Of a stretch of 64,000 bases of DNA, positions 47,801 to 56,800 are shown piece by piece. The first letter of the stretch is position 1. Each line of letters opens with the position of its first letter. A model generated the notes under the pieces. The model made no database searches. It saw nothing but the letters and a program-made list of their open reading frames with translations, and was not told where the DNA came from. The position numbers and the translations under genes were made by a program. This DNA comes from a virus. The stretch covers positions 1 through 64,000 of the IMG/VR virus record IMGVR_UViG_3300032046_000021; one strand, given 5' to 3'.

Positions 47801-48566
47801 TTATCATTGGTGCCATTCCAGCCAATGCGATAAACAGCTGGCCAACTGCTGTTGCCAAATTAGCCAATGCTACTTGTGCTCCTCTGGTAACAAGGAATTC
47901 ACTAAGTACAGCTAATACTTTAGTTAAGGTAGGTATTAATGCAACTGCAAGTGATGTCTGTATGCTAGTCCAAACTGCCTGTAATCCTAACCACAAAGCC
48001 TCAACTGCTGGTCCTCGTGAAACTAATGTATCCATAGTATTAGACAAAAGCTTCTGAGTGTCTGATGTTGCAAGTCCCTGAGTCTCAAGCAACGCTAGCG
48101 CATACGCAACGTCCATTAATTTATCAGGCCAGTTAGCGGTAGCCTTTACGGCATCAGTGAAGTACTTAACGAACTGTGATAGGGTACGAATTATCCTCTG
48201 TAAACTGAATGTAACGATGAAACCAGTGAAACCAACTTTTCTACCGAAACCCGATATTGCCTTACCTAGACCTTCCCACTTTTTAACTCCAGCCATTTCT
48301 TGCTCTTGTTGCTTTTCCAACATATCAGTAAACATACTATAAGCTGGAGCTGTTCGTCTTACTGCATTAAGTTTTTCTGCCCAGACTGCACTGGACGCTC
48401 TAAAACCCTTTGTCTCATCGCCTAACGAAGCATTGTATTTACGTAATGCCGTGTCAGCAACCAAATACTGCTTGTAAAGTTTGGCTACTTTCTTTTCCAC
48501 ACCCGCTACTACTTCTGGATTATCCTCTACCCACTCCAGAATAATCTGCATTTTGTCTTCAGCCAT
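44811..48566 (-). CDS. Tape measure protein with nine GQFG repeats
   Basis: A 1,251-residue protein. The N-terminal 150 residues are helical; residues 150-370 contain several hydrophobic helices typical of tape measures (AKWWLVQTV, GVILWGLSQ); the middle has Asn/Ser-rich GNIIYTINTL-type strands. From about residue 610 a block GQFG-I/V-x-R-V-P-K-T-G-x-Y-x-LEKGE recurs nine times, the codons for GQFG lying near 46711, 46523, 46305, 46075, 45857, 45672, 45430, 45240 and 45042. The block resembles the single C-terminal GG-x-V-P-TG-Y-LxxGE motif of other tape measures. It sets tail length. Confidence 0.8.
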   Translation of the reverse strand: MAEDKMQIILEWVEDNPEVVAGVEKKVAKLYKQYLVADTALRKYNASLGDETKGFRASSAVWAEKLNAVRRTAPAYSMFTDMLEKQQEQEMAGVKKWEGLGKAISGFGRKVGFTGFIVTFSLQRIIRTLSQFVKYFTDAVKATANWPDKLMDVAYALALLETQGLATSDTQKLLSNTMDTLVSRGPAVEALWLGLQAVWTSIQTSLAVALIPTLTKVLAVLSEFLVTRGAQVALANLATAVGQLFIALAGMAPMIIQVVTVLAQLLSALGPLLPIIIPLVSVMLMLGMVGSVLGPIFTVLGSTIHFVTEAKKWWLVQTVKNTVAMHHLKLAIVTTISTLAILGVILWGLSQTATASATDISKGFDKLGSSATKMEWTITDANGNIIYTINTLTNDVKDSTGNIIGYYDSMSGSLFTTNDQLIGSINDVTGKFHGMDGSVSDVNKSISDLANLNLSNLTDSIGGLDTSLGNVNSTMNALNWVMGAVAAVSFANLIASIAQIALPATTVNTIIDGILTACETIIYSTIPSLAAAFGGFFITAGIAWTALGTQTSLFFQFLEDLTGKKYTISFFDSFLERLNEIKGAIEGFLRWLGLATPPATEPGYLEPKVAEHHGQFGIQRVPKTGKYQLEKGEKVIATRTYGPVEEEPIESPLVQRIGEIGKDLAIQLATIATPSGQFGIQRVLESGQVEKNVTTKEVYRPVKEAPVITLVKQYVEKSLENEKFVQNFNTVTKQMETIKRERIEAPGGQFGVQKAPKANVYQLEKGELIKSVGTYGPTEEESITTLTKRYREVRESPEKKKLTQRLSKTGKDFAKTLKAVTLPEGQFGVHRITTDEATKTTEDISRRKVFEEALKSKEVLKEVFKSREAETVRLEEAISKQLSSKRTELLKEEQALEGQFGVPIVPEKRRETSGPASLAVGLAKRSAKIVPEKLRERVSVIDKQIQTFEKEWLQTMQKGQFGVQRVRKAEPYKLEKGETIESAKGITEEPETMISLTLANVGSVLTKVPKQKELVNKFKEIDRQVQVIKEHWLQTHILKGQFGVSRVPKTDIYKLEKGEKVKATRAAEVAAKQPLEGPVEVIAERIVKLRQGWEKIWEEPTRGQFGIQRVSESKTHKLEKDTKTSENVFTQVSKFEKEVASRVETIEKNLKTSVIERSLKSLEKIPSGQFGIPRVPKTGQYQLEKGEKVTPTRGYGPPEEGTVANVVTTTPQIISITNNFEIGTLSTELDAERLGDIVNKKIAEGIRRKRP

Positions 48567-48750
48567 ATTCTTCTTCCTCGATCTTATCCCTTACAGATTT
48601 AGATTTCTTCTTCACGGTAGCCCCTAAAACAGCTGCATCAAAGAAAAGTCTCTCTGCAGCCGACCCGTGAACTTCTGCAATATCACAGGGTCGTTGCCCG
48701 AGAGTAACAGCAATTGCCCCAACCTGCCTACCTATCAGGCTATTCGCGAA
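48559..48750 (-). CDS. Tail assembly chaperone C-terminal part (frameshift product)
   Basis: An open frame of about 63 residues (F)ANSLIGRQVGAIAV...KIEEEEYG ending eight bases inside the tape-measure start. It has no own RBS or good start codon. It lies in the +1 frame relative to 48740..49153 and is entered naturally by a slip at TTT-C (minus strand 48751-48748). The G/G-T arrangement upstream of tape measures is general in tailed viruses. The fusion would be about 197 residues. Confidence 0.6.
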   Translation of the reverse strand, partial: FANSLIGRQVGAIAVTLGQRPCDIAEVHGSAAERLFFDAAVLGATVKKKSKSVRDKIEEEEYG

Positions 48751-49153
48751 AGGTTTCGTTGTCTTTGAGAGCTTCAGTAGAGAAGCCTGAGAAGTCGGTG
48801 ATGATTCCGAACAGTTCAAATTGGTCCTCTATTGGAATGTCGTCAACGTTGATTACAGTATCTGATGACGGGTCAGTAGACGATACCTTCGGGTCGATTA
48901 TACAATTCGGCAGCGCATCCCGCATTGCGAGAATCAGCTTTTCGGTTTTTATCGGGTCTGAAAGTTGTCCTTTCAGATCCGATTGCATTACATCCATTTC
49001 TTTCGATATCTTCATGTCGATAGCGTTGAAGAACTTCGCCATAGCAGGCAGTGGCATTTTTCGAATCTTGTATATGTTTCCGGATTTACATGTTACGACT
49101 TTTGTGGATTTCTTTACCAGCTCACCGGCCGTTGTTGGTTTGTTTTCACTCAC
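48740..49153 (-). CDS. Tail assembly chaperone (frame 0)
   Basis: A 137-residue protein (MSENKPTTAGELVKK...) with RBS GGAGGTGA. An N-terminal lead is followed by a beta-like start (VVTCKSGNIYKIRKMPLPAMAKFF) and a helical/acidic C-terminus (IPIEDQFELFGIITDFSGFSTE). Position between tail tube and tape measure fits gpG-like chaperones. The last codons TTT CGC GAA TAG include a likely +1 slip site. Confidence 0.65.
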   Translation of the reverse strand: MSENKPTTAGELVKKSTKVVTCKSGNIYKIRKMPLPAMAKFFNAIDMKISKEMDVMQSDLKGQLSDPIKTEKLILAMRDALPNCIIDPKVSSTDPSSDTVINVDDIPIEDQFELFGIITDFSGFSTEALKDNETFRE

Positions 49154-49165
49154 GTTTTCACCTCC

Positions 49166-50161
49166 TCATGCAGTTGCTATTTTGTTGATTAGTGTAGCAG
49201 CGAACAGATTTGACGAGCCTTCGACAGTTCCTTTGTAACCTTTGAAACTCACTGTCTGCATAATCTTGTCGCGCAGTTCTATGGGAGCGTCAACTGCTGT
49301 CAGTACAACTTTTGGTGCCTGTATCTTTAGTCGATAGTATGTATATTCTCCAGCTCCTCCAGTTACGTCACCCGCGAAGTTCAAACTTAACGCAACTGCT
49401 GCAGGTGCTTGTATTGGTGCTGCATCGGCCTTGACTCCTGTCCAGAACATTCCTTGTGCATTCCAATCAGAGAACAACAGATCCATCTCACCTTCAAGTG
49501 TCCCTTCGCCAGGTGTAAAGCACTTCAGCAGATAGTCCGTCATAGCATACATGTCGTCCGGAACCTTCCTCGCATAAGTCAAGCTTATGGCGTCAACACT
49601 TGCGATTTCGTCTGACTCTGCCAGATCCCAGTAAATCTTCCCATCTATAGCGAAGAAGGGTCTTACTGTGCTTACCGTACCTAATGCAGTGGCAGTAACC
49701 TTAGCGTCTTTCTGTGCTAGCATACTAAACGTTGCACTCAGTGGATCACCTGTACGTGCTTCAAATCTTCCACTAATTGGTATGCAACTCGTGAACTGAT
49801 GTGCAGAAGCTACTACTGCACATACGTCTGGTACTTTGTAGAACGTTCCAAACTTCAGCGTATCACTTGGCAAGAACACGTGCTTGTATCTGCCGCCTGC
49901 ATCATTGGTTGTAGTTGGTGTACCCATGAGGTACTTAAGCATCTTGATTAGGTTGTCTGCGGAAGCGTACATCGCAATGTCTCCTACGCACTTATACTGA
50001 CCCGGAGCCATATACTGTGGACCAGAATATATCATGCTTGGTGCTGCGATGAACTCACGTTCTGGGTGCAGGCCTATGGAGCGAACGTCAAGAAAAGTAG
50101 TGGGTGGTGTTACTGGCGTACCGAAGACTGTTTCATCAACTATAGCTAGATGTCTTGGCAT
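49166..50161 (-). CDS. Major tail tube protein, copy 2
   Basis: A 331-residue protein starting MPRHLAIVDETVFGTPVTPP, nearly identical in the first 70 residues to the upstream gene and related along the whole length (SADNLIKMLKYL, PSDTLKFGTFYKVPDV, SFKGYKGTVEG). The TPVTPPTTFLDV start and the ending GSSNLFAATLINKI are typical of tail tube proteins. RBS GGGAGGTGAT. The tube conducts DNA and sets tail length with the tape measure. Confidence 0.7.
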   Translation of the reverse strand: MPRHLAIVDETVFGTPVTPPTTFLDVRSIGLHPEREFIAAPSMIYSGPQYMAPGQYKCVGDIAMYASADNLIKMLKYLMGTPTTTNDAGGRYKHVFLPSDTLKFGTFYKVPDVCAVVASAHQFTSCIPISGRFEARTGDPLSATFSMLAQKDAKVTATALGTVSTVRPFFAIDGKIYWDLAESDEIASVDAISLTYARKVPDDMYAMTDYLLKCFTPGEGTLEGEMDLLFSDWNAQGMFWTGVKADAAPIQAPAAVALSLNFAGDVTGGAGEYTYYRLKIQAPKVVLTAVDAPIELRDKIMQTVSFKGYKGTVEGSSNLFAATLINKIATA

Positions 50162-50174
50162 TTAATCACCTCCC

Positions 50175-51179
50175 TTATGGTGCTGTGATCCTGTTCTGTA
50201 GCGTTGCAGACAACAGGTTGGTACTACCCGAAACAGTTCCACGATATCCCTTGAAGCTTACTGTTTGCATGATTTTGTCTCTGAGTTCAATTGGTGCATC
50301 AACAGCTGTTAGAACTATGTTCGGACATAGTATGCGGCATCGGTATTTCAGAAGTACTGCTGGTGTCGGCAAAGCATCACCGTTGAGATCAAGATCCAAT
50401 GCAACTGGTACTGGCGCTTGTATTGGTCCTGCACCACTTGAAACACCTGTCCAGAAGTATCCTTGCGCGTCCCAATCTGAGAACAGTAGATCCATTTCGC
50501 CTTCCAATGTTCCTTCACCTGGCACGAAGCATTTGAGTAGGTAGTCAGTCATAGCATACATATCGTCAGGTATCTTTCTCGTGTAGGTCAGGCTTATAGC
50601 GTCAACGTTCGTTATTTCCGGAGTCTGGCCTGGTTGAGCCCAATAGAGCTTTCCGTCGATTGCGAAGAATGGTCTTACGGTACTTACTGTTCCTAATGCT
50701 GTTGCTACGACTTTTGCGTCTTTCTGTCCGAGCATACTGAACGTAGCACTGACTGGATCACCTGTACGTGCTTCAATACGCATGCTGATTGGAATGCAGC
50801 TAATGAATTGATGGGCACTAACGATAGCTGCGCATACATCTGGTACCTTGTAGTATGTTCCGAACTTTAGTGTATCAGAGGGTAAGAAAATGTGCGAATA
50901 GTTTCCTGTAGCTCCATCTTGTGCTGAAGTTGGCGTTCCACCAAATAGGTGCTTGAACAGTTTCATTAAGTTGTCGGCAGAAGCCCACATTGCGATGTCG
51001 CCTACACATTTGTACTGTCCAGGAGCCATGTATTGCGGACCGGAATAGATCATACTAGGTGCAGCAATGAATTCTCTTTCCGGATGCAGGCCTATTGACC
51101 TTACATCAAGAAACGTGGTCGGCGGCGTCACTGGGGTTCCAAATACGGTCTCGTCTGCTATTGCTAGATGTCTTGGCAA
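50175..51179 (-). CDS. Major tail tube protein, copy 1
   Basis: A 334-residue protein with a TTG start (LPRHLAI...) six bases after GGAGGTGA. Tandem paralogue of 49166..50161, differing mainly near residues 85-95, 180-190 and 255-285. Two tube proteins may build a mixed tube or two tail segments. The weaker TTG start may lower its level relative to the second copy. Confidence 0.7.
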   Translation of the reverse strand: MPRHLAIADETVFGTPVTPPTTFLDVRSIGLHPEREFIAAPSMIYSGPQYMAPGQYKCVGDIAMWASADNLMKLFKHLFGGTPTSAQDGATGNYSHIFLPSDTLKFGTYYKVPDVCAAIVSAHQFISCIPISMRIEARTGDPVSATFSMLGQKDAKVVATALGTVSTVRPFFAIDGKLYWAQPGQTPEITNVDAISLTYTRKIPDDMYAMTDYLLKCFVPGEGTLEGEMDLLFSDWDAQGYFWTGVSSGAGPIQAPVPVALDLDLNGDALPTPAVLLKYRCRILCPNIVLTAVDAPIELRDKIMQTVSFKGYRGTVSGSTNLLSATLQNRITAP

Positions 51180-51339
51180 TTTCTTTCACCTCCTCTACAA
51201 TTTCAAACTGGCCAGATTCGATCAATATTTCAGCTTTTTCTAGGGGTACTTCTTTAACTTCGCCTGGCACGAAGTTAATGCCTTGTGCTTCACCAGCATA
51301 GGCCCCGTTGTATTTCACGAACACTTTGTCTTTCACCAT
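51106..51339 (-). CDS. Small tail-region protein overlapping the tail tube
   Basis: A 77-residue protein (MVKDKVFVKYNGAYAGEAQ...). The first 50 residues are compact and beta-rich with VPGEVKEVPLEKAEILIESGQFEIVEE. The last 24 codons overlap the tail tube gene by 74 bases and supply its RBS. This could be a head-tail joining protein. Function not certain. Confidence 0.5.
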   Translation of the reverse strand: MVKDKVFVKYNGAYAGEAQGINFVPGEVKEVPLEKAEILIESGQFEIVEEVKEIAKTSSNSRRDRIWNPSDAADHVS

Positions 51340-51343
51340 TTTC

Positions 51344-51784
51344 TCATGTCCTTATTTTATGGACGATGATACGCAGTCCTATCCAGTGTCCCTCAACACC
51401 TTCACCAAGACCCCTCCAGTTGGGTATTATTTGTTGCGCTTCGAGACCACATGCTGTACTACTGAGGGTTCTATCCGCAATCAACGCGTCGTAGATTTTA
51501 CCAACCAACTCGAGGAGTGTCATATAGCCTTGTTTGGGATCAGGGTCATTAGTTACTATCCCGAAATCAAAAACAAAGTCATTGATATCGGAAAGGAATG
51601 TTAGAGGCTTAATGTTTATTGGTAATGGACAGACGTAGCAACTGGGATAGTTGTCAGGCGGGTATTTTTCGCCGTAAAAGACGTGACTGTTGAAGACTTT
51701 GTTTCCATCAGTGTCTTTAAGTCCATCAGCTAAGGTGACTAGTGCATCCCAGACTGCAACGTAATCAGCATACCATGTGGTCAT
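51344..51784 (-). CDS. Putative tail terminator/completion protein
   Basis: A 146-residue alpha-beta protein between the gp10-like neck protein and the tail tube, the usual tail-terminator position. Features: DYVAVWDALVTLADGL, PSCYVCPLPINI, YMTLLELVGKIYDAL and the closing IGLRIIVHKIRT. ATGA overlap with the upstream gene. Family by position and length. Confidence 0.5.
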   Translation of the reverse strand: MTTWYADYVAVWDALVTLADGLKDTDGNKVFNSHVFYGEKYPPDNYPSCYVCPLPINIKPLTFLSDINDFVFDFGIVTNDPDPKQGYMTLLELVGKIYDALIADRTLSSTACGLEAQQIIPNWRGLGEGVEGHWIGLRIIVHKIRT

Positions 51785-52590
51785 GTGTGGAAACCTCGTT
51801 TAATTTCATCGCGAGTAAACTGAAGCATAATTGGTTTAAGGGAGTCCGCCATTTTTTGACGGAAGTGTTGGGCTTTGATGCCAGGATGAGAACCTATATT
51901 CCCTCTTCTCATACCAGCAGCATAAGCCATTAATTCCGCCTCTCTTTCTTTTTTACTACGCTTCCACGCCTCCCCTTCTTTTGGTGATTTCCCCCAAGGT
52001 TCGCCTGAGCGCCATTGAACCGCGTGAGCAAGCTCGTGTCTTATTACATGCTTTTTTTCTGTACCAGTAAGTTCTTCTGCTATAAATGCAAATCCAGGAC
52101 CTCTACCTTTAGTCCCACCTTTCTTTAGTTTGGTCATTGACACTTTAGGTTTAAGTAATCCTCCCGGCACAAACTTTCCTTTTGCTGCTAACATTTCCTC
52201 AGGCATTTCCCCTATAGGAGTAGTTAGAGCTGCACGTGCACCTTCCATATGCCAACTTTTTGCTTCTCTGTAGACTTGTTGACGGGGTCCCAAGTTACCT
52301 TTTACCAACCTTTTCCCAATTGTTGGCACGTATCGACCCGTACTCTCCTTTGTCCCTTCATCAACAAACTTCGCATACTCCGCCCCCCAATAAAATCTCA
52401 CCGACCTCTCCGTCTGCTCACTCCTAAACGATGCCTGGAGTTGTCCGGTTTTACCTTTAGGAACAATCTCAGAGTTGAGCCTATTTGCTTCTTCAACCAC
52501 TCTATTAATCGCATTATTAATGAGTGCACCCGGCTTTACATTCAGCCATCGTACCTTTCCGCTCACGCTGATGGTTAGTCGAGCACTCAT
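51781..52590 (-). CDS. HK97 gp10-like neck protein with inserted zinc metalloprotease
   Basis: A 269-residue protein. Residues 1-90 (VVEEANRLNSEIVPKGKTGQLQASF..., EYAKFVDEGT) and 234-269 (SHPGIKAQHFRQKMADSL) are the two halves of an HK97 gp10-like head-tail protein. Between them, about 100-230, lies a domain with HELAHAVQW (H185, E186, H189) and a later glutamate (E219), the HExxH...E pattern of a zincin. Either a virion-borne protease or a domain that recruits zinc. The inserted domain is unusual. Confidence 0.7.
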   Translation of the reverse strand: MSARLTISVSGKVRWLNVKPGALINNAINRVVEEANRLNSEIVPKGKTGQLQASFRSEQTERSVRFYWGAEYAKFVDEGTKESTGRYVPTIGKRLVKGNLGPRQQVYREAKSWHMEGARAALTTPIGEMPEEMLAAKGKFVPGGLLKPKVSMTKLKKGGTKGRGPGFAFIAEELTGTEKKHVIRHELAHAVQWRSGEPWGKSPKEGEAWKRSKKEREAELMAYAAGMRRGNIGSHPGIKAQHFRQKMADSLKPIMLQFTRDEIKRGFHT

Positions 52591-52625
52591 GTTGTCGCCT
52601 CTTTCTATTATGCGTTGATTGCTTA

Positions 52626-53114
52626 TTATATTTTGTTGTTTATCTGTTTAGCTTGTACTTCCTGTAGGGTATTATTAGTTATTATCCAGAACCGTATTTT
52701 AGGTAAAATTGTTTTCATCCAAGCCATTTCTTCATAAAACCTCTCTGTATCAATAATAAACCACACTTCCTCATATTGACGTAGATATCTAATACATTGT
52801 CCAATTCCGGTAGCGAAACAACTGTAACCATAGACGCCTCTACGTGTGTACTTGACCTCAACAGCTATTTTACTATCAATTATAATATCAGGTCTAGGAC
52901 CTTTAATACTAACATCACTATCATACGAGTACCATTCTGGCACTGCATCGTAACCTTGACTGATTAATTGAATAGTTACTTTACAAACAAGAACATCTTC
53001 ATCAACAGCCTCGCAGAGACATTTCGAAAGCTTCCTCGTTTTCACCTGTATCCTGTCAAGTGCACTATTTAAAATAGTATTACATCTTTCTACCTTATTA
53101 ACAGGTACTGGCAT
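52626..53114 (-). CDS. PD-(D/E)XK nuclease-like protein, copy 2
   Basis: A 162-residue protein. RPDIIIDSKIAVEVKY and GIGQCIRYL match the nuclease core of the protein at 13522, and the endings IRFWIITNNTLQEV and LHLWVITKESGLEV correspond too. It lacks the winged-helix tail. It sits inside the structural operon between connector and neck genes and is A+T-rich, suggesting insertion of a free-standing endonuclease. Not needed for assembly by any known scheme. Confidence 0.6.
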   Translation of the reverse strand: MPVPVNKVERCNTILNSALDRIQVKTRKLSKCLCEAVDEDVLVCKVTIQLISQGYDAVPEWYSYDSDVSIKGPRPDIIIDSKIAVEVKYTRRGVYGYSCFATGIGQCIRYLRQYEEVWFIIDTERFYEEMAWMKTILPKIRFWIITNNTLQEVQAKQINNKI

Positions 53115-53133
53115 TTTAGTTACACCTTATAGT

Positions 53134-53514
53134 TTAGACTTCGTAATTCCCGTTCTGAACTTCAGTTATCAATGATATTGCGCTTCCGATTATGGGTCTA
53201 TTTGCGACAGTTCCCCTCATTGCTAAGCCTAGAAAGTACCCTGCAAACCTCTCGTAAATCTGTAAGTTCATTAGTACTGGCGCGGGCAACATTCCTGCAG
53301 TTCTCTCATACTTAGCTGCATATGCAAGATAGACCTGGTGGCCAGCGATTGCAAGTATAGCGTTATCAACAGATGCAACAGTTGCAACCCCCGACTTCTC
53401 CGCATCCACTTGTGCAGTTGCTAAATCAATCCATCTCTGAATAACCTCATCATGAACTCTATCATCTGAGAGATTATCCAAATACTCTCTAACTGCCTTG
53501 ATCTCAACAGTCAC
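53134..53514 (-). CDS. Head-tail connector (HK97 gp6-like)
   Basis: A 126-residue helical protein starting MTVEIKAVREYLDNLSD. The sequence of short helices (VIQRWIDLATAQVDAE, AILAIAGHQVYLAYA) is the usual gp6/gp15 connector pattern, which forms a ring under the portal. Located in the correct order before the neck protein. Confidence 0.6.
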   Translation of the reverse strand: MTVEIKAVREYLDNLSDDRVHDEVIQRWIDLATAQVDAEKSGVATVASVDNAILAIAGHQVYLAYAAKYERTAGMLPAPVLMNLQIYERFAGYFLGLAMRGTVANRPIIGSAISLITEVQNGNYEV

Positions 53515-53524
53515 ATTATCCCTC

Positions 53525-53836
53525 CTATGCAGTTGGTTCCTTATCTACCACTTGCCAAACAAACTCTAGAGTATGTTCGACAACTCCAGCTTTTTCGAAT
53601 ACGAACATTCCATAGTAGGTACCGGGGGTAACGTTAAAGTCCGCAGCGATAGGTACGAAAGTGATTCTAGTGTCTGGACTAATGAAGGTGATTGTACAGC
53701 TTTTGCCGTCGATAATTTTGGTTGTTCTCGCTTTATTCCAAACGTATATTTTTCCAGTGCAATCACTGTAGTTCACATTTTCAACTACCCCGGTGTATCC
53801 TCGACCGCAGTCTCCTTTTACTATTTCGAAACTCAT
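53525..53836 (-). CDS. Small beta-sandwich structural protein
   Basis: A 103-residue protein. Beta-strand pattern with GDCGRGYTGVVENVNYSDCTGKIYVWNKAR and a final TLEFVWQVVDKEPTA, resembling the N-terminal domains of BppU-like baseplate proteins. Lies between the giant repeat protein and the connector. May attach the repeat protein to the virion. Confidence 0.5.
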   Translation of the reverse strand: MSFEIVKGDCGRGYTGVVENVNYSDCTGKIYVWNKARTTKIIDGKSCTITFISPDTRITFVPIAADFNVTPGTYYGMFVFEKAGVVEHTLEFVWQVVDKEPTA

Positions 53837-53838
53837 TT

Positions 53839-56800
53839 TTAATACTTCCTTGCGAATTTGAGAATCTTCTTAACTATCTTCGATTCAATTATCTTATCAG
53901 CTAGTTCGATAGTTAGCGTTCGGTTAGCTAGTTTAAGTATCTCAATCATCGCAACAATTATCTTTGTAGCAGTACCAACTGTTGCTATGGTCATTGTTGC
54001 TGACACCGCAACGAAGAACTCTAGGAAGAACTTTCTTCCTTTAGCTATAGCTGTAGTGATAATTTGAGCAGTTACTTTTCTAATGCTCTGGAAAGTTCGC
54101 TTCGTACTTCCAGTCAACGTTGCACTGGAGCTTACGATTCTTCGTATCACGAGTCTTCTGATTGTAGCAGCTGTTTGTGCTAATGTCGCAATACTGGTTC
54201 TTACAGTCATTCGAAGTCGTCCGGAACTACCAATTAGATTCAAGGTTGCAACTTTGGTTCGCTTAAACACTGCAACCCTTTTAATAGTTGCTACCATTGA
54301 TAATGTTGTAGCTTTGAATCGTGTTACAACAGCTAACCTTTTGATTACTGCAGCTAAGTTCAATGTCGCTGAGACCAATCTGAAGAAGGCTCTTGCACTC
54401 AGAGCAGAAGCTGACATTGCCATAGAAGCAGCTGCATGTTTAATAAGTGCACCGATCCTATGAGTTGCTGCACTTATTGTAACACTCGCAGAAGTGAATC
54501 TAGTTACTATTATACCACGAGCTGTATTTCCTACCATTGTTAAAGTTGCCGATGCTACTGCCATAAGTCCGGATAGTATTTCTATAGTTGCATGAAGGGC
54601 AACTACTGCAGAAGCATATCGTGTGATAATTACTGCACGGAAAGTGCTTCCAACAGTAACTATTGTTGCTATAGCATGTCTTATAGCCAAGAGTGTTGGC
54701 TTAGTGATAGCGATCAATGTCATTCCTGCAATTGCTTTGCGTATTGTGACATACAATCTTGCTGGTACGCCCAATACGCTAACAGCTGCTGTAACTCCTC
54801 TTGTAAGTATCAACTGCTTTATAGTTGTAGCACTAATTGCTAATGAGCCTGCAATACTCCTGGTTAATGCTGTCAATCGTCGTGGCACTCCAGCTAACCC
54901 GATTGAAGCAGCACTTAACTTGGTTACTATGATCGTTCGCATTGCTGTAGCACTAGCAGTGATACTGGCACTCGCAATTGCATATATTCCACTCAGTACC
55001 CTAGTAAGACCGATTAGACCGATACTTGCCGATGCAAGTTTTGTTACTATGATACTTCTTAAACTAGCACTAACTACAGTTATTGAGGAAACTGTAGATC
55101 GGATTGCAGCTACAAGGCGTGTAGTTGCTCCAGCAGTAGCTACTGATGCAACTGCCGATCTAACAAAGATCAGAATTCGAGTAGCAGTGCCAGTAATAGT
55201 TGTTGTAGCTGAGACTATTCGAACAAACACGCCACTTTTTGCAGTAGTAGCTATCACGCTAAGTGCGCTTGTTACGAACCGAAGAGCTCCTTTCAATTTG
55301 CCTGTAATTCCCACTAAACCAATGGTAACTGCACTGAATCTAGTTACTACAATTGTTCTTATTGCTGTAGCTGTTGTGGTGATGTGGGCACTAGCAGTAA
55401 CTATTAATCCTGAAAGTGCCTGAGTGATACCTACAAGTCCAATGCTCGCAGATGCTAACTTTGTTACTATGATACTTCTTAGACTTGTACCTGTTGCAGC
55501 TATCGATGCAACTGCAGATCTTATCAGAATTGAGAGTCGTACAGTTGTACCAGAAAGGGTTGTTGCAGCTGAAGCTACTCTTGTAAATACCTTACTCTTT
55601 ACGACAATTGCTGCTATACTAAGTGTACTAGCAGTAGACCGAACAGCCCCTATAAGTCTACTTGTAACTCCAGCTAGACCAATTGAAGCTGCTTTGAATC
55701 TAGTTACTGTAATTGCCCTTACTGATGTGGCAGTTGCAATGATGCTAGCACTGGCACTTACGATTACTCCAGCCAGCACTTCAACAATACCGATTAAACT
55801 GACACTTGCTGATGCGAATCTTGCTACTATAATACTTCTTAAGCCAGTACCAGTTGTAGTTATTGAGGAGATCACAGACCGAATTGCAGCTAGATATCTT
55901 ATGGTTGCTCCGGCAGTAGTTATAGATGCAAATGCTGACCTAATCTTAGTTGAAAGCATTATGGTTGTGCCTATTATAGTTATTGTACTAGACACTTTCT
56001 TAATGAGTGCTACTATTCGTGATGCTGCTTCTGCTATTGTAATTGCAGCAGCTGTAAACCTTGTTGTTACTATTGAACGAACAGCAGATCCGACAGCAGT
56101 AATTGATGCTCCTTTAGCCCGTAAGAATAGGACATTACGAACGGTAGACGCAACTGTTTGTATTCCAGCAGCTACATCTCTGAAGAACGCTCTTGCTCCT
56201 AATACGCTTCCTACTAAGCTAACTCCGGCTGCTGCTACCCTAATCGAAATGATACTTCTGATAGTTGCGCTAGTTGTAGTTATTGACGCTATCACACTTC
56301 GTATTTTGGCTTGAAGTGCTCGGGTAGTTGCTGTTAAGGAAAGTGAACTAGTGATCGAACGAGCTGCTGCTAAGACCTTATTAGTAGTTCCTGCGATAGA
56401 AACAGCAGCCAACGTTATCCTTGCCATAAGAGATCTTCGTAAACTTGTAGCAACAATAGTAATGGTTGCAACTACTATTCTAAAGCTAGCTATTACTTTA
56501 TGTACTGTACCAGTGATTGCTACAGTTACTGCAGCAAATCTTGTCAGAACTGCATGTCGTGTTGTGTTTCCTACCATTGACATAGCAGCTGATGCAATAG
56601 CATTGAAGCCTATTGTGCTAAACGCTTTCTCTAATCCGTATATCCATGCAAGTAGAGAAGTCTTTATTGTTGCCACTGCACTCATTGTTGCAGCAGATAA
56701 TCTAGTGAATAACGATGAGCGTACTGCATTTCCAACAACCGATAAAGTGGCTGTCTTAATACGAGTATGGAATGCGTTTCGGATAGCGTTTCCAACTGCC

